Origin: Ottelia alismoides
Taxonomy: Eukaryota; Streptophyta; Magnoliopsida; Alismatales; Hydrocharitaceae
NCBI GenBank assembly: GCA_037367405.1
Contig: JAZKJV010003122.1
Span: forward strand, 186,001 to 250,000
Length of the DNA stretch: 64,000 bases
Direction: 5' to 3'
In this document: piece by piece, positions 46,901 through 57,586 of the stretch
Position numbering within the stretch: the first letter of the stretch is position 1
Layout: each line of letters starts with the position of its first letter
The notes under the pieces: generated by a model
Database searches by the model: none
What the model saw: only the letters and a program-made list of their open reading frames with translations
Told to the model about the DNA's origin: nothing
Position numbers and translations under genes: made by a program

Positions 46901-49009
46901 CATGACAACAGAAGCTGGTTTGTTTATTCAATCATTTTGAGTTGAGATATTTTGAATACATTTATTCTAAGCATTCTCTAAGCCTATAAAAAATTCCTCT
47001 ATTTAATTCCTTCAATACACCAAGACTACAATATTCTTTACTTATTAAAACTTGAAAGATATTCTTTAATGATTGTTGAGCCAAGAAAAGCATTGTGAAG
47101 CCTCTAACCAATCAATTTTCTTAAGCTCTCTCGAACATTTCTTCCAAAGTTTCTGCTCTAATTTGTTTGGTTTACATTTTGTTTTATACTCTACTTAGTT
47201 TTTTAGCTTGCCTATTTGCATTTCCTTAAGGCAATCTTTTGAAGATCAATATTTATTCAAGATATATTTTAAGTCAAATTTCTTTATCCATTCTTTTCAA
47301 TAGCTTTTCATGAATTTATTTTAGTAACCCATATCATTTTCTAACAATTACTTTATTTTCTATTCTTGGTTAGATATTTAGATCCAACAAATATTTTCAG
47401 AATCATACACTTGTATTCTATTGTTAGTTATTTTTAAGGCAACTTATGCTAATTATTCTTTGTTTAACTCTTGGTTAGTACTATTTTAAGACTCTCCCTT
47501 TCACCTATAAAAGTCACCTCGATATAGCCGTTGAAAACATAACTCACACATATTTCTCTTATATCTTGAATACGTTCGAAAGGAGAAATCTTGAGAAGTT
47601 GTGCTCTACATCGTTATAGTACTATTTAGCTTCGATAACCATTCTATTTGAGAAATCCTTTGTTTGTATTTGTTTTTTATTTGAGGATCCATTTGCATCT
47701 TGTTAGGCTTTATTTATTCATATTGGATCGCATATTTGATAAGATTGTAGCATAATGTGTATTCATCTTTCTTCTTGACTAGGGGGCATATGTGAAAGTC
47801 TTTCTGCTTAAATAAATGATAAATCCTTAAAGAGGTCATTCAGCGTTCTCTATGAAAACATTCTTCTTGTACTAGAGATAAAATTTAGTTAAAATTGTAT
47901 ACCTTGAGTCATCCTCCATGAAAGCCTTTCTTCTTGTGTAGAAGATGAATTGTGGTAAGTTGTATGCTTTGTAAACGGTTTGGAATACACCAAAAGTGAT
48001 TCTTATAGTGAGAGTTTGTAAAACCTGGGTAGGCCAAGCTCATGTACATAATGTTGTTCAAAAGAAGGGTGAATTGTATAAATATTTGTGCATCATGGTT
48101 GCTAGTACTTGATGTTGCGCTTATATCTTCAATGACTGTTAAGCACATGTTGTTATAAGTGTTATATAAGTCTGCAAGGCACTGTCCCCCCCACCACCCT
48201 CCCCCCACCCCCACCCACACACACCTGGAATCACATGAGTATAGAACATTTTTTATCATTCCATGCACATGAAGATTCAAGGGATTATACCTTCGGAGAT
48301 GTGAGACCTTCTTATGAAAAAGGCATCCAATTGCACGTCTGATCCTATATAATTTGCATGGATGGACTCAACGATGAGAGTGTGTCTCTCACGCCACTAA
48401 TACTCTTCTCTCACGCCATTAATACTCTTCTCCTTCATCTTTTCGATACACCCAAGGATATTCTTGGGAATCTTCCCATCCTCCTCATTGTGGCCTTTAT
48501 CAAATGAACTCCTTTTTTCCAACATGTATACATAACATGAGCACACAAGCATCTCATTTAAGATTAAAGCACCAATAATGGACAGAAAGGAGAAGCGGGT
48601 CGGACGACGAAAGGGGAGAGATGAGAAAGTGGATAGGATGCACTAAAGATGGGAGACTACAAGACATCTACCCTCTCTTGTGTAAAGAGGGTGGGTTCCC
48701 TTACCATCTAATTCCAAATTGATTGAGGTCAATTTTCATGGATCACTTCATAATTGAATCGTTATCTAAATAAATCAAATTCAGTGTAATTCTTCATACA
48801 TGAATCAAATTTCAAACACCCAACCCCCAATTCAGTAATACATGGATATTTATATCCCACTAATTTGATTAAGATTACTTGGATAGTCATTTTCATGATT
48901 CAAGTGAATCCAATTCTCATGATATATTTATAATTTGGTGATATATGTAGATATCCAAATTCATGGCTTGGATATCAAAATATGACATGCATGTCATTTA
49001 TTGTGAAAC
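46901..49009. other. unassigned intergenic DNA with a C-rich microsatellite
   Basis: No supported gene. A C/A-rich low-complexity tract is at 48186-48224, and a short tandem duplication of a 24-base unit (CTCACGCCAxTAATACTCTTCT) at 48389-48435. The 123-residue minus-strand ORF at 47909-48280 crosses the C-rich tract and looks spurious. Confidence 0.45.
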
Positions 49010-51296
49010 AAACACGGATACTTAAAGATAATGATTGGGATATCATATAAATAATGTATAATGACTTAACATCAGATTAAATCTTATATTGAGGATAATG
49101 ACCACCAAAGTTAACCAGTAATTGAGTCGGATCTTGAACCGCATTGTGAATAAATGAGAACTCTTTTGGATCAATCTTCAAATCATTTGAAACTTGATTT
49201 GGTTGGTGAAGTAAGATTAATATAATAAAATACAATTCAACTTGTCTCTAACTGAAGCCACTAAGACCCTTCATATTTCATCATTCTCTTGCAATGGAGA
49301 CATAATGGTATACAGTCTATTATGATTGCACCTATTTGCACATGCAAGTAATCATGCATATTTTTAATGATGATAAAAGTGTTATTATATTATCTTTTAT
49401 TTTAGATTGGAAGCAAGATAAGTACATCATATAAAATATGCAAAAATATCATAATGATGAAGATCATACAGATCTACTCAAGTTACAATCAAGTTGAGAA
49501 AAATATAAGAAGTCTTTAATTCAATTGACACAATGAGTTGAAGATAAAGAAGATACAGATCCGAGTTTTTTTATTTATTGAGAGAGATGTATGTAATTGT
49601 TGTGGATATACATCGCATACAAACTCTAGTTTAAATTAGTTCTTAAAACCAATCAATCAGCTGACTAGATTCTCAATCAATTGATTTTGCTCCAACAGAT
49701 TGACGACTTCAATCAGATAACTAATCCTACTAAGCGACCGATCAACGGTCAATTGATCAATGAAAATCTTCTTATTTATAGTCCTAGTCAAACATGCACT
49801 ATTGCTCATATTATTATTAGTTAACGATGAGGCACACTTATCGTAAATAGCTTACATAGTATATATCTTTGGCTTGCAGGATTATAGGTTGTTTCAGAAA
49901 TAAAGAATGCATCAAATATCAAACCCCTGAACAAGAGATTTTGTTTTATCATTGTTGTAACTTGATATGTATTTTTTTATGAACTTGTGTATGCTTGATT
50001 ATCATATATATGTGTGTGATTGAGTCATCATGAATCAGAACAAGCATTCGATTGATCAACCTTTACATCCTGATTGATCAACATATGATTGACCAACATT
50101 CAGCTTTAATCGAATAATGCTTGCTTGCCCTTGTTACCATCATGATCGATTAAACCCCTGAATCAAGGGTTTTTGCTTTATTGTTGTTGTAACTCAATCT
50201 GTAATTTTATTACAAAATTATGTATGCTTGATTATCATACTTTATTGAAGTAGCATGACTTTCCAAATCAGAACAAGCTCTTGATTGTTCAATCTTCACC
50301 TATTGATCGATCAACATGTGATTGACCAACTCTCGATTATAATCGACCAATGCTTAATCCCCCTTGTTACCATTCCGATCAATCAATTCCACATCAATCA
50401 ATTTATAGTTCAGATCAATCAACGTATGATCACCCTTTTCACAGTTCAAATTGTTCACTTCCTGATCGACCACTTACAGCCATGATAGATCAACTTTTAA
50501 TTCAAATTCAATGGTTCTTTAATAGCTACTTTTCATCAATCAATGAAGGTTGACATGATCAATCAACTAAAGTCGACCAGGTTGATCAATCAAAATAGCC
50601 TAATCAATACATGGAACTAAGTCTTTATGATTTCTTATCAAATTTTATTCCAATGTCTACTTTTTCAAAGGCTTGGCTATAACACTATAAATAGAATTAT
50701 AAACCATTAGTAAAAAATGCACTATTTTGATTGTTTTGATCCATTCAATCCCTCCAGGCTAGCATCGATTGCCTCCAAGCTTCCGAGTTCTTCCATGAGT
50801 AGTTAGAGAAAGATATTTTACAAGAGATAGCATTATTGGTGAATTATTTTTGATTTCTATGTTATAGTCGCATGTGATCATATTAAGATAAACGACTATT
50901 TCTATTGCTCATAATTGTTCTCTATCGTTTTAGTAATATATCTCTATTGTTGGAAGTACAAAAGTACTATACTACTTCTTTTACATATAACTTTTTCTGT
51001 AGGGAGTCTTGGTATTATATCCTAACACTACATGTTTCTTGGTGTTTGATCCAAGAAGGTCTCAGGACATTAGGAGTTTAATCAATCTTCGACCTTGCAT
51101 CTATATATGATCCGTAGGTAAAGACTTGGTTTGTGATCCAAGGTTGAAAAGGTATTGGTGTTTGATCCAAATATTTGTAAAATGATTGAGTTGTCATGTA
51201 AATAACTCGTATATTGAAGCATATGATTGGCATGATCGATCGAGAATCCTAAGTCACGAATTCATATCGTGGTTTTCACCTAGTTGGGTTCCCACA
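49010..51296 (+). repeat. Copia-like LTR, most complete copy of the dispersed repeat
   Basis: 49010-49757 recurs at 12048-12800, and 49771-50275 recurs reversed at 39113-38815 and 17049-16850. It contains a TATA box (CTATAAATA, 50685-50693), many GATCAATC/GATCGATC motifs and ends GGGTTCCCACA before a primer-site-like TTGACATCAGTG. No Copia protein is attached. The left boundary is where the match to 12048 starts, not a proven LTR end. Confidence 0.45.
49936..50400 (+). repeat. 233-bp tandem repeat, two units
   Basis: The block GCTTGATTATCATA occurs at 49993 and 50226, 233 bases apart, with the flanking wording (TTTATTGTTGTAACT upstream; AATCAGAACAAGC, GATTGACCAAC and CTTGTTACCAT downstream) repeated in the same order. 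Each unit carries several GATC-containing palindromes. Confidence 0.7.
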
Positions 51297-51308
51297 TTGA
51301 CATCAGTG
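51297..51308 (+). promoter_or_regulatory. possible initiator-Met primer site remnant
   Basis: TGACATCAGTGT directly after TTCCCACAT resembles TGGTATCAGAGC, the usual plant Copia primer site, with about four differences. Its position after an LTR-like end is the main support. Confidence 0.3.
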
Positions 51309-52600
51309 TTTATTGTGAATTGAATCTCTGGCTTGCTCATTCTACTCTTATTTAAATTCTGAAAATTATGTTAACTACTTAAATTTAGTGTATACTACTA
51401 TTTGCACCCCCCCAGTAATATTCTTTTCCTACGTGCATTCTCAAAACTTTGGCCAACCTACCAATTGATTGATCATTTTGACTTGTCGGCTGGGCATTGT
51501 TATTCAGACGATTGAAATATCTCTGTCGACAAATTTTTCTCAAGGGTGCTTATTTTAAATTGTGGCATCTAGATAGGCCAATAAACACATCCCCTCGTTA
51601 ATAAGCATTAGGTAACTACCTAAAACTACTACTTGAAGCTCTTCTAAAACGAAATCTATGGCCATTAATGTCCTTCAATCTTCTATAATCTAAAGATTCA
51701 TTACTCATATTTTGAAGTGCTAAAGAGAGCCTCCCAATTGAGTTTGATTCCACTCTTTCATAGAGAAGAAGTGCTTCGTGCAATCGTGTTTCAAGCCTTG
51801 ATCTTGCTTATATAACTATATGAGGTGCTCAAGAGTGAGAGTCCCTCTTTTGGTCCACTTACTACACTTGCTACTAATCGAACCAAATCTAAAAATTGTG
51901 ATAGGAAATTATTTAAATTGACTTTAATGTAAATTAAATCAAACCTCAAACTGTGCCTTTTTTCCGAATTAGGAGCTTCATTTTTTCAATGTAAAAAAAT
52001 CCAGTCTTACTTTTTTTGTCTAACTGATGTTAAACAAAAGGTCCAAAATAAGGGGTATAGTTGGGACCCTTTATGTAATTTACCTTAGATTTAGTTCTAT
52101 CACACCCGTGAGGTATTTGACTCAGCATGCATGATCAAACCAAGGTTACTTTTGTTTCTTTGTTTTTTTATTTCACAGCAGAGTAGCCGTTGGAGGCTCC
52201 ACAAAAAAAAAAGATATTCAAGTGGGTGAGAACTGGCCATGGGAACAGGAATCAGCAAGAGTTACTGACCATTTAAAATTAAATAAAATAATTCCAGGGA
52301 TTCTTCAAAAAAAATGGGCTGTTCAGGTGAACCCAAGAGAGTGAAACATGGAAAAGGCATCCCAGCCAGGTAATAAAAGTAGATATAACCCTAGTTCTCA
52401 TCCATCTCCCTTACATAGAAATAAGCAAAACCCAGAGAAGTAAACACTCCAAAAATAACAGGGGGGCAACGCAAAGTCCCACTCATAGACCATTGATCCA
52501 CTTTAGGTCCCTAATCTTTTACTAAAAGAAGTTAAAACAAAATCAAAACGAGAACTTGGGAAGACCCACATGGCAGAAAAGCAAGTCCAGCCACAGCCAG
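51309..52600. other. intergenic DNA left of the kinase gene
   Basis: No ORF with recognisable content. 51950-52095 has the style of a small plant repeat (ending TTATGTAATTTACC). The region becomes less AT-rich toward 52600, where the 3' end of the kinase transcript may begin. Confidence 0.4.
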
Positions 52601-52639
52601 GATCATAATTATGCACCCCCAAAAAAGCAATCTCAACAG

Positions 52640-53045
52640 AAATAAAGGGAAACTTAGTTAATGGGCAGCATCCCTCGTTAAGGTTCGGACGAGGAAAAGC
52701 AATGCAAGATGGATGAACATTGAAGGTTTGTCAGCCAGCACCAGACTGCTACCTCCAACAACATGGACCTGGAAAAGGGCTACCGCGAAAGCTAGAGCCA
52801 TGAGAATGCCAACAAAAAAGACTTGATGCCCTCTGTACATCAGTATTCAAATCCCCCTGTAGATCATAAATAGATAGATCGAAGTCCGCATTCCACCTTA
52901 CATTTACATAGTTATCGCTACTGGAAAGATGTGAAACTCCACTGCAAGGAGTGATCAAAACTTCCGCAATTCATGCTTTATTTGTCAAGAACATGGCAAG
53001 AGCTGCCCAAAAATTTACTACTGGTTGTTGGGTGTAGAGATGTCA
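52640..53045 (-). other. probable 3' UTR of the kinase gene
   Basis: Lies just after the stop codon at 53046-53048. An AATAAA signal on the minus strand is at 52978-52983, about 65 bases downstream of the stop. The composition stays gene-like to about 52640, so a longer 3' UTR is possible. The two ORFs called here (52658-52958) overlap and have no domain. Confidence 0.4.
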
Positions 53046-55226
53046 TCAGTCTGATGTCCTCCTACCTCCCTGTTCAGCTTTTGTGTCGTCAGCCGAACTT
53101 GATCCATCCTTGAGATTTTCAGTGTCTGAGCTCCCCGCACGGGCATGGCGGTTTCGCCTTTCCTGTGAAGATCAAAATTTCAAAATGTATGATAAACAAA
53201 TCTACCATCATTTTTTTATTAAAACATTAGGTGATATCTTCGCACTTAAGCTTCTTTTACAGTATAAAAATGATCTCTTTGCAAAAGTTAAGAGCAAAGT
53301 TACAACCTCACGGTATGGAACCTCGTCCGCCTCAAGCATCCGCACAACCTGACCCATTTTTGGTCTCTTGTCTGAGTCCGGATCCACACACCTCAATGCA
53401 ATCAGAAGCGCTCGCTTCAATGCCCTTAAAGTCGGTTTCACATCCAAATTTGGATCTATAACCTCCTCAGCCCGTCTGCTTCCTACCATAAGCTTAAGCC
53501 ACTCGACGAGATTTACCTGCATAACATAAGACGTTAACACGCTTCCTGTAACCAGAAGGAGCACGGAAACATCCCTTTCTCTACTCAGATGATTGTGTTA
53601 CCTCATCCGCAGGCCGGCCATAATCTACAGGATCTCTTCCAGTAACAGCTTCAAGCAAAAGTACCCCAAAACTGTAAACATCACTCTTCTCATTCAACAA
53701 TCCGGTATTTGCATACTCGGGTGCAACATACCTGAAATGCTTGCACAAGATTAAAATTATATCTTTCTGTTTAACAAATTAATGATCACAAGAGAATAGT
53801 TGAAAACCAGTCAAATTATTCCCTACCCAAACGTTCCCATTACTCTTGTCGCAACATGGCTCTTTCCTGAACCCAAGAGTTTCGCCAGACCAAAATCAGA
53901 TACCTTTGCATTATATTTATCATCAATTAAGATGTTGCTCGATTTAATATCACGATGCACCACTTTAGGCTCGATGGCCTCGTGTAAATATGCAAGCCTG
54001 CATCAATATTCAGCATGCTGACTAAAATAACATCAATAAATAAACCATGTTTCGTTTTCATTCGGCATATAAGTAAAAAGAGAGAACTCACGCTTTAGCA
54101 GTGCCAAGAATAACCTTCATGCGTGATTCCCAGCTGAGGCAACCGTGCTGACGCATAGCGCCATGGAGCCACTGCTCTAAGTTTCCATTGTTGACGTACT
54201 CATAAACTAGCATCCTATAACATGTTTGTCGATTTTGCATCAGATATTTGGGTTTTTAGAAATGCTTCAGGCGAAAAGAAAGTAAGAACTGCCAAGATGT
54301 TATTAATGAAAAACTTGGTATATATTGTACCTGTGTATTCCTTCTACACAGTATCCCAATAACCTCACAAGGTTCTTATGTCGAACATGGCCTATGGCTT
54401 CCACTTCCACACGGAATTCCTTCTCGGCTTGTCCTCTGCAATGATGTACGCACAAATGAAGAGAAAAAAAAGTATGCTTGACACAAAATACATCAACCTC
54501 CTTCCAATCAACTCGCGAGACCAACTAATTGATAAGAAAAGAGAGAGAAACAACTTACAGATTGTTGAGAAGCTTTTTAACTGCAACTTCTGTTCCGTTT
54601 ACCAGACGTCCCTTGTAAACAACTCCATATCCACCCTCACCAAGCACATTCTCCTTCGAAAACCGGTTAGTTGCGTATTCAAGATCCCTCAAGGTAAACC
54701 AATGGCCCCATCCAAGATGCGAGAATTCGGGAAGACCTAGCAACGGAGAAGACGAGGCCAGTGCAAATGAGGAACCGGGCTTCCTAGTGTTTCCCAGGCT
54801 GCCGTCATCACCTGAATGAGAGCTCCCAATCCTGTCAGTGTTGTAAGCAGAGCTGCATTGGCTCATATTATCTCCTTCAATTGATTTGCTCCTCAACATG
54901 TATGCCAACATCTTCTCGGAATCTCCATCCCTCGATTTATCATGTGAATGCAGAGCGATGGACACTTCATTGTTACTGTGCAAGCATTCAGATGCATTAT
55001 GGCCAGCAACCTTGTCGACCGTAATATCCTTGGGAACTATCGGGATTTGAGATATCAAAAATTTGTCCAGGTTCCCTCTGGATTTCCTTCGAAAGGTCAC
55101 ACAAATAATCATAATGCCGAGGATTAAAACGATAGATACACCGACGCAAATGCCAATCAGGACCCATAATTTTAGACCAAAAATAGCTGTTGTTCTTGAC
55201 AACTCACTGTCCAAGCTGCTTCCCAT
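53046..55226 (-). CDS. receptor-like serine/threonine protein kinase, 7 coding exons
   Basis: Exons (minus strand): 55226-54559, 54435-54331, 54214-54092, 53997-53827, 53731-53602, 53516-53307, 53162-53046. All introns are GT-AG and the exons total 1524 bases in frame, giving 507 residues. Residues 20-45 form one transmembrane segment followed by RRK, then a Ser-rich linker. The kinase domain (about 190-470) has LGEGGYGVV (195-203), VAVK Lys217, HRD Asp315, DFG Asp333 and APE (359-361), so it should be active. A basic/Ser-rich tail ends GGRRTSD. Topology suggests a plasma-membrane kinase with a very short outside part and no ligand-binding ectodomain. Wording and length resemble the Arabidopsis At2g42960/At3g59110/At5g18500 group; substrates are not known from sequence. 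Start at 55226 is the first ATG after the acceptor and matches the family start. Confidence 0.95.
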
Positions 55227-55234
55227 TTTCTTCT

Positions 55235-55946
55235 CTGTGATACAAAACGAACAACCTCAGGTTTAAAACTATGACATATCAGCACTCTCCTTCCTCGCAA
55301 GAAGCCACTACCTAAGCTTGATGACATTGGAAACAATAGTGTTGAAAAAGATCGTCATGGATACGACTGAGATTAAAAAAAGTGACCCATATGTCGATGT
55401 CGCAGAAAATCGCCTACATTACCCAATTTTGAACAAATAACACATCTTGACCAAAATTTGTACCGCCAATCGGCCTAAGTATTAGAATGTTCCCAAAAAA
55501 ACCGCATTACAAAGAAAAAACCCTACTTTGTTTGTAATCAAACTTCCAAGGACGAGTCTCAACAATGCCGCTAATCCAGTAACCCATATCATATCGGTTC
55601 CAGAACAAAAAAAAGTAAAGAAAACGGACGAAATTAGGAGGACCAGAGACCTGTTTCTGCTGATCTTCGTCTTCCAACCTTCCCTTATTCCTTCACAGGA
55701 GAAGCACCCCAACCAGAAGCAACCCTTCAATCAAGTACCAAAGACCAACAAAGAAGCATAGACCCCAAAGGCATAAACGAAATCCACCAAACCCAAATCA
55801 AGAAGATGAAAAAAACAATGAAACTTTACATGTGGGTAACTCAAATAAGACGCCTCCGCACAGATGGACCACTAAGGACCCAACAAAAAAAGGTTGAGAT
55901 AGAAATGCCAGCATGGGAGGACTAAGAACACAGAGAAAGACGTCAC
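55235..55946 (-). other. 5' UTR intron of the kinase gene
   Basis: The acceptor (ATCACAG) ends at 55235, eight bases before the ATG, so the CDS exon begins at 55234. A good donor, AAAG|GTGACG, is at 55946. Exon 1 would then be noncoding. A leader intron of this kind is common in plant kinase genes and often affects expression. The donor is inferred; no transcript is available here. Confidence 0.55.
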
Positions 55947-56200
55947 CTTTGGATTAACGGAAAGGGGGTAAAACCGGGTGAGGATGGTTACAAGAACACG
56001 ACCATCATTCTGGGTTCTTCCAGGAGGGGCTTGGAGTGGCAACAAAAGGGATGCTTCGGTTGCTGGGTGTTGCCCCTTTGGGCTGATGCTCGAGGGGACA
56101 ATGGAGTCCAGTGTGAGAAACCTTTGTTTGCAATGGAGGAAAACCCCCAGAGATGGGTAGGAGGGAGAGAGAGGGGAAAGCAAGAGAAGGCTGCAGCCTT
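55947..56200 (-). other. probable 5' UTR exon of the kinase gene
   Basis: On the minus strand this segment starts with a CT-rich tract (CTTTCCCCTCTCTCTCCCTC, about 56185-56165), typical of plant 5' leaders, and is less AT-rich than its surroundings. ORFs called in it on both strands (55872-56183, 55988-56371, 56031-56294) lack domains. No clear TATA box is visible upstream. The right boundary is a guess. Confidence 0.45.
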
Positions 56201-57202
56201 TACATTTATTGCAGAGGTTAGAAAATCTAGCAAGGCATTTACTAGATTTTTCCCATCATTTTTACCAAAGTTAACGGGAAACACTAGGAAATAATAATAA
56301 TAATAATAAAACTGCAAAAGAAGAAATAGAGAAGAGGGATACAGAGAGGATGACAGAGTGTTCAATGGCATTTACAGCATTCCCCATCGAATGAGTTGCC
56401 TTCCCTTGAGGAGATGGATAGACCACAGGGGGAAGACCATCAACTTCTTTCTCTCCAAGGGGCAATATTTGTTTGTATGCAAGTAATTAATATATTTTTC
56501 CCAAAAAATAGTAATTAATGTAACCGAGAGAGAGAGAGAGAGACTGTAGTTTATAGTAAATGCCTTTACAAAGTTTTTTCTAATCGGATGGATTCAAAGT
56601 AATCATTCAGTTTTTGGAGCTATATCTTATGATCCAAACCCATCTAAGACCTATCCAAATACAAACAAAATTGACAATGTCTGGAAGACATCACCATTCA
56701 CCTCAACCTCTGATCAAAACCTTGATCTGCAATCTCGAGACGGAAGTGTCTGACTTCACCTGTGTAAAATGCCTTTTTTGTAAAAAAAATATTGTCTGAA
56801 TCTTAAAAGGTAATAATGTGGTAGTTAATTCTTACGATTTTTATGTGATACAGATTTGAACAATGAAATCAGGTGTATAGTTCGGAAAATCGGAGTAAAA
56901 AGATATCCTTTTAATTTGACCCCATTTGCTTAGATCTCTTTCACCCAATAGTTTTGACATATTCAACTGGCTTGGAATGAAAATCAAAGTCAATATATGC
57001 GAATACAGTTGTCGATACAAGAGAAAAAAATGATTATTGTATGATCTTATTTTAAACAAAAGAGAGCTTTAAATAAAATATGGTTCTTGTCTATAACATC
57101 TGTTTTATAATGAATAGTTGGTTGTTTAGTGTGAAGCCACCCACCCTTTTCCCACATTCTTCCTATGCACATGTGCCAATACAAATTGGGATGTCTGCAT
57201 CG
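56201..57202. other. upstream region of the kinase gene with microsatellites
   Basis: Holds an (AAT)n tract at 56287-56308 and a (GA)n tract at 56526-56543, about 90-340 bases upstream of the presumed transcription start. GA repeats in plant promoters can bind GAGA-type factors, but this is only a position-based suggestion. No gene found. Confidence 0.45.
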
Positions 57203-57586
57203 AGTTTTTTCCTTGACAAGGCATCCTCATCATCCAAATGCCATGTCAGGGCATCTGACCACATTAACCGTTTGTCGATCAAAGCTCATTCCGGAAAAGT
57301 TTTCAATTTACTATTATTAAAAATAATACATAAGAACATTTGGAATTGTGAATCGGCAAACCATTTGCCGATTCATAATTCCAAATGTTTTTATATATTA
57401 TTTTTAATAATATAATATTCAAAAAGTTTTTCGGAAAAATATTATATAATATTTTTATGCACAATCGGCAAACGGTTCGCCGATCGGCGAATCGTTTGCC
57501 GATTGATGCCCTGACAGGAAAATACTGAGGTCAGATGCCCTGACAGGGCATTTGGATATTGGGGATGCCTTGTCAGGGAAAAAACT
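57203..57586. mobile_element. multi-hairpin MITE of about 384 bp
   Basis: 58-base terminal inverted repeats (57203-57260 and 57529-57586) share AGTTTTTTCC, TGACAAGGCATCC, ATCCAAATGCC and TGTCAGGGCATCTGACC. Inside are two further palindromes: 57291-57437, with a 26-bp central arm (57335-57360 / 57364-57389, one mismatch) around a 3-nt loop, and 57463-57504, 21-bp arms with one mismatch and no loop. All carry the word TTTGCCGATT. No coding capacity. A possible target duplication is TCTGC, not certain. Superfamily not assigned. Confidence 0.8.
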
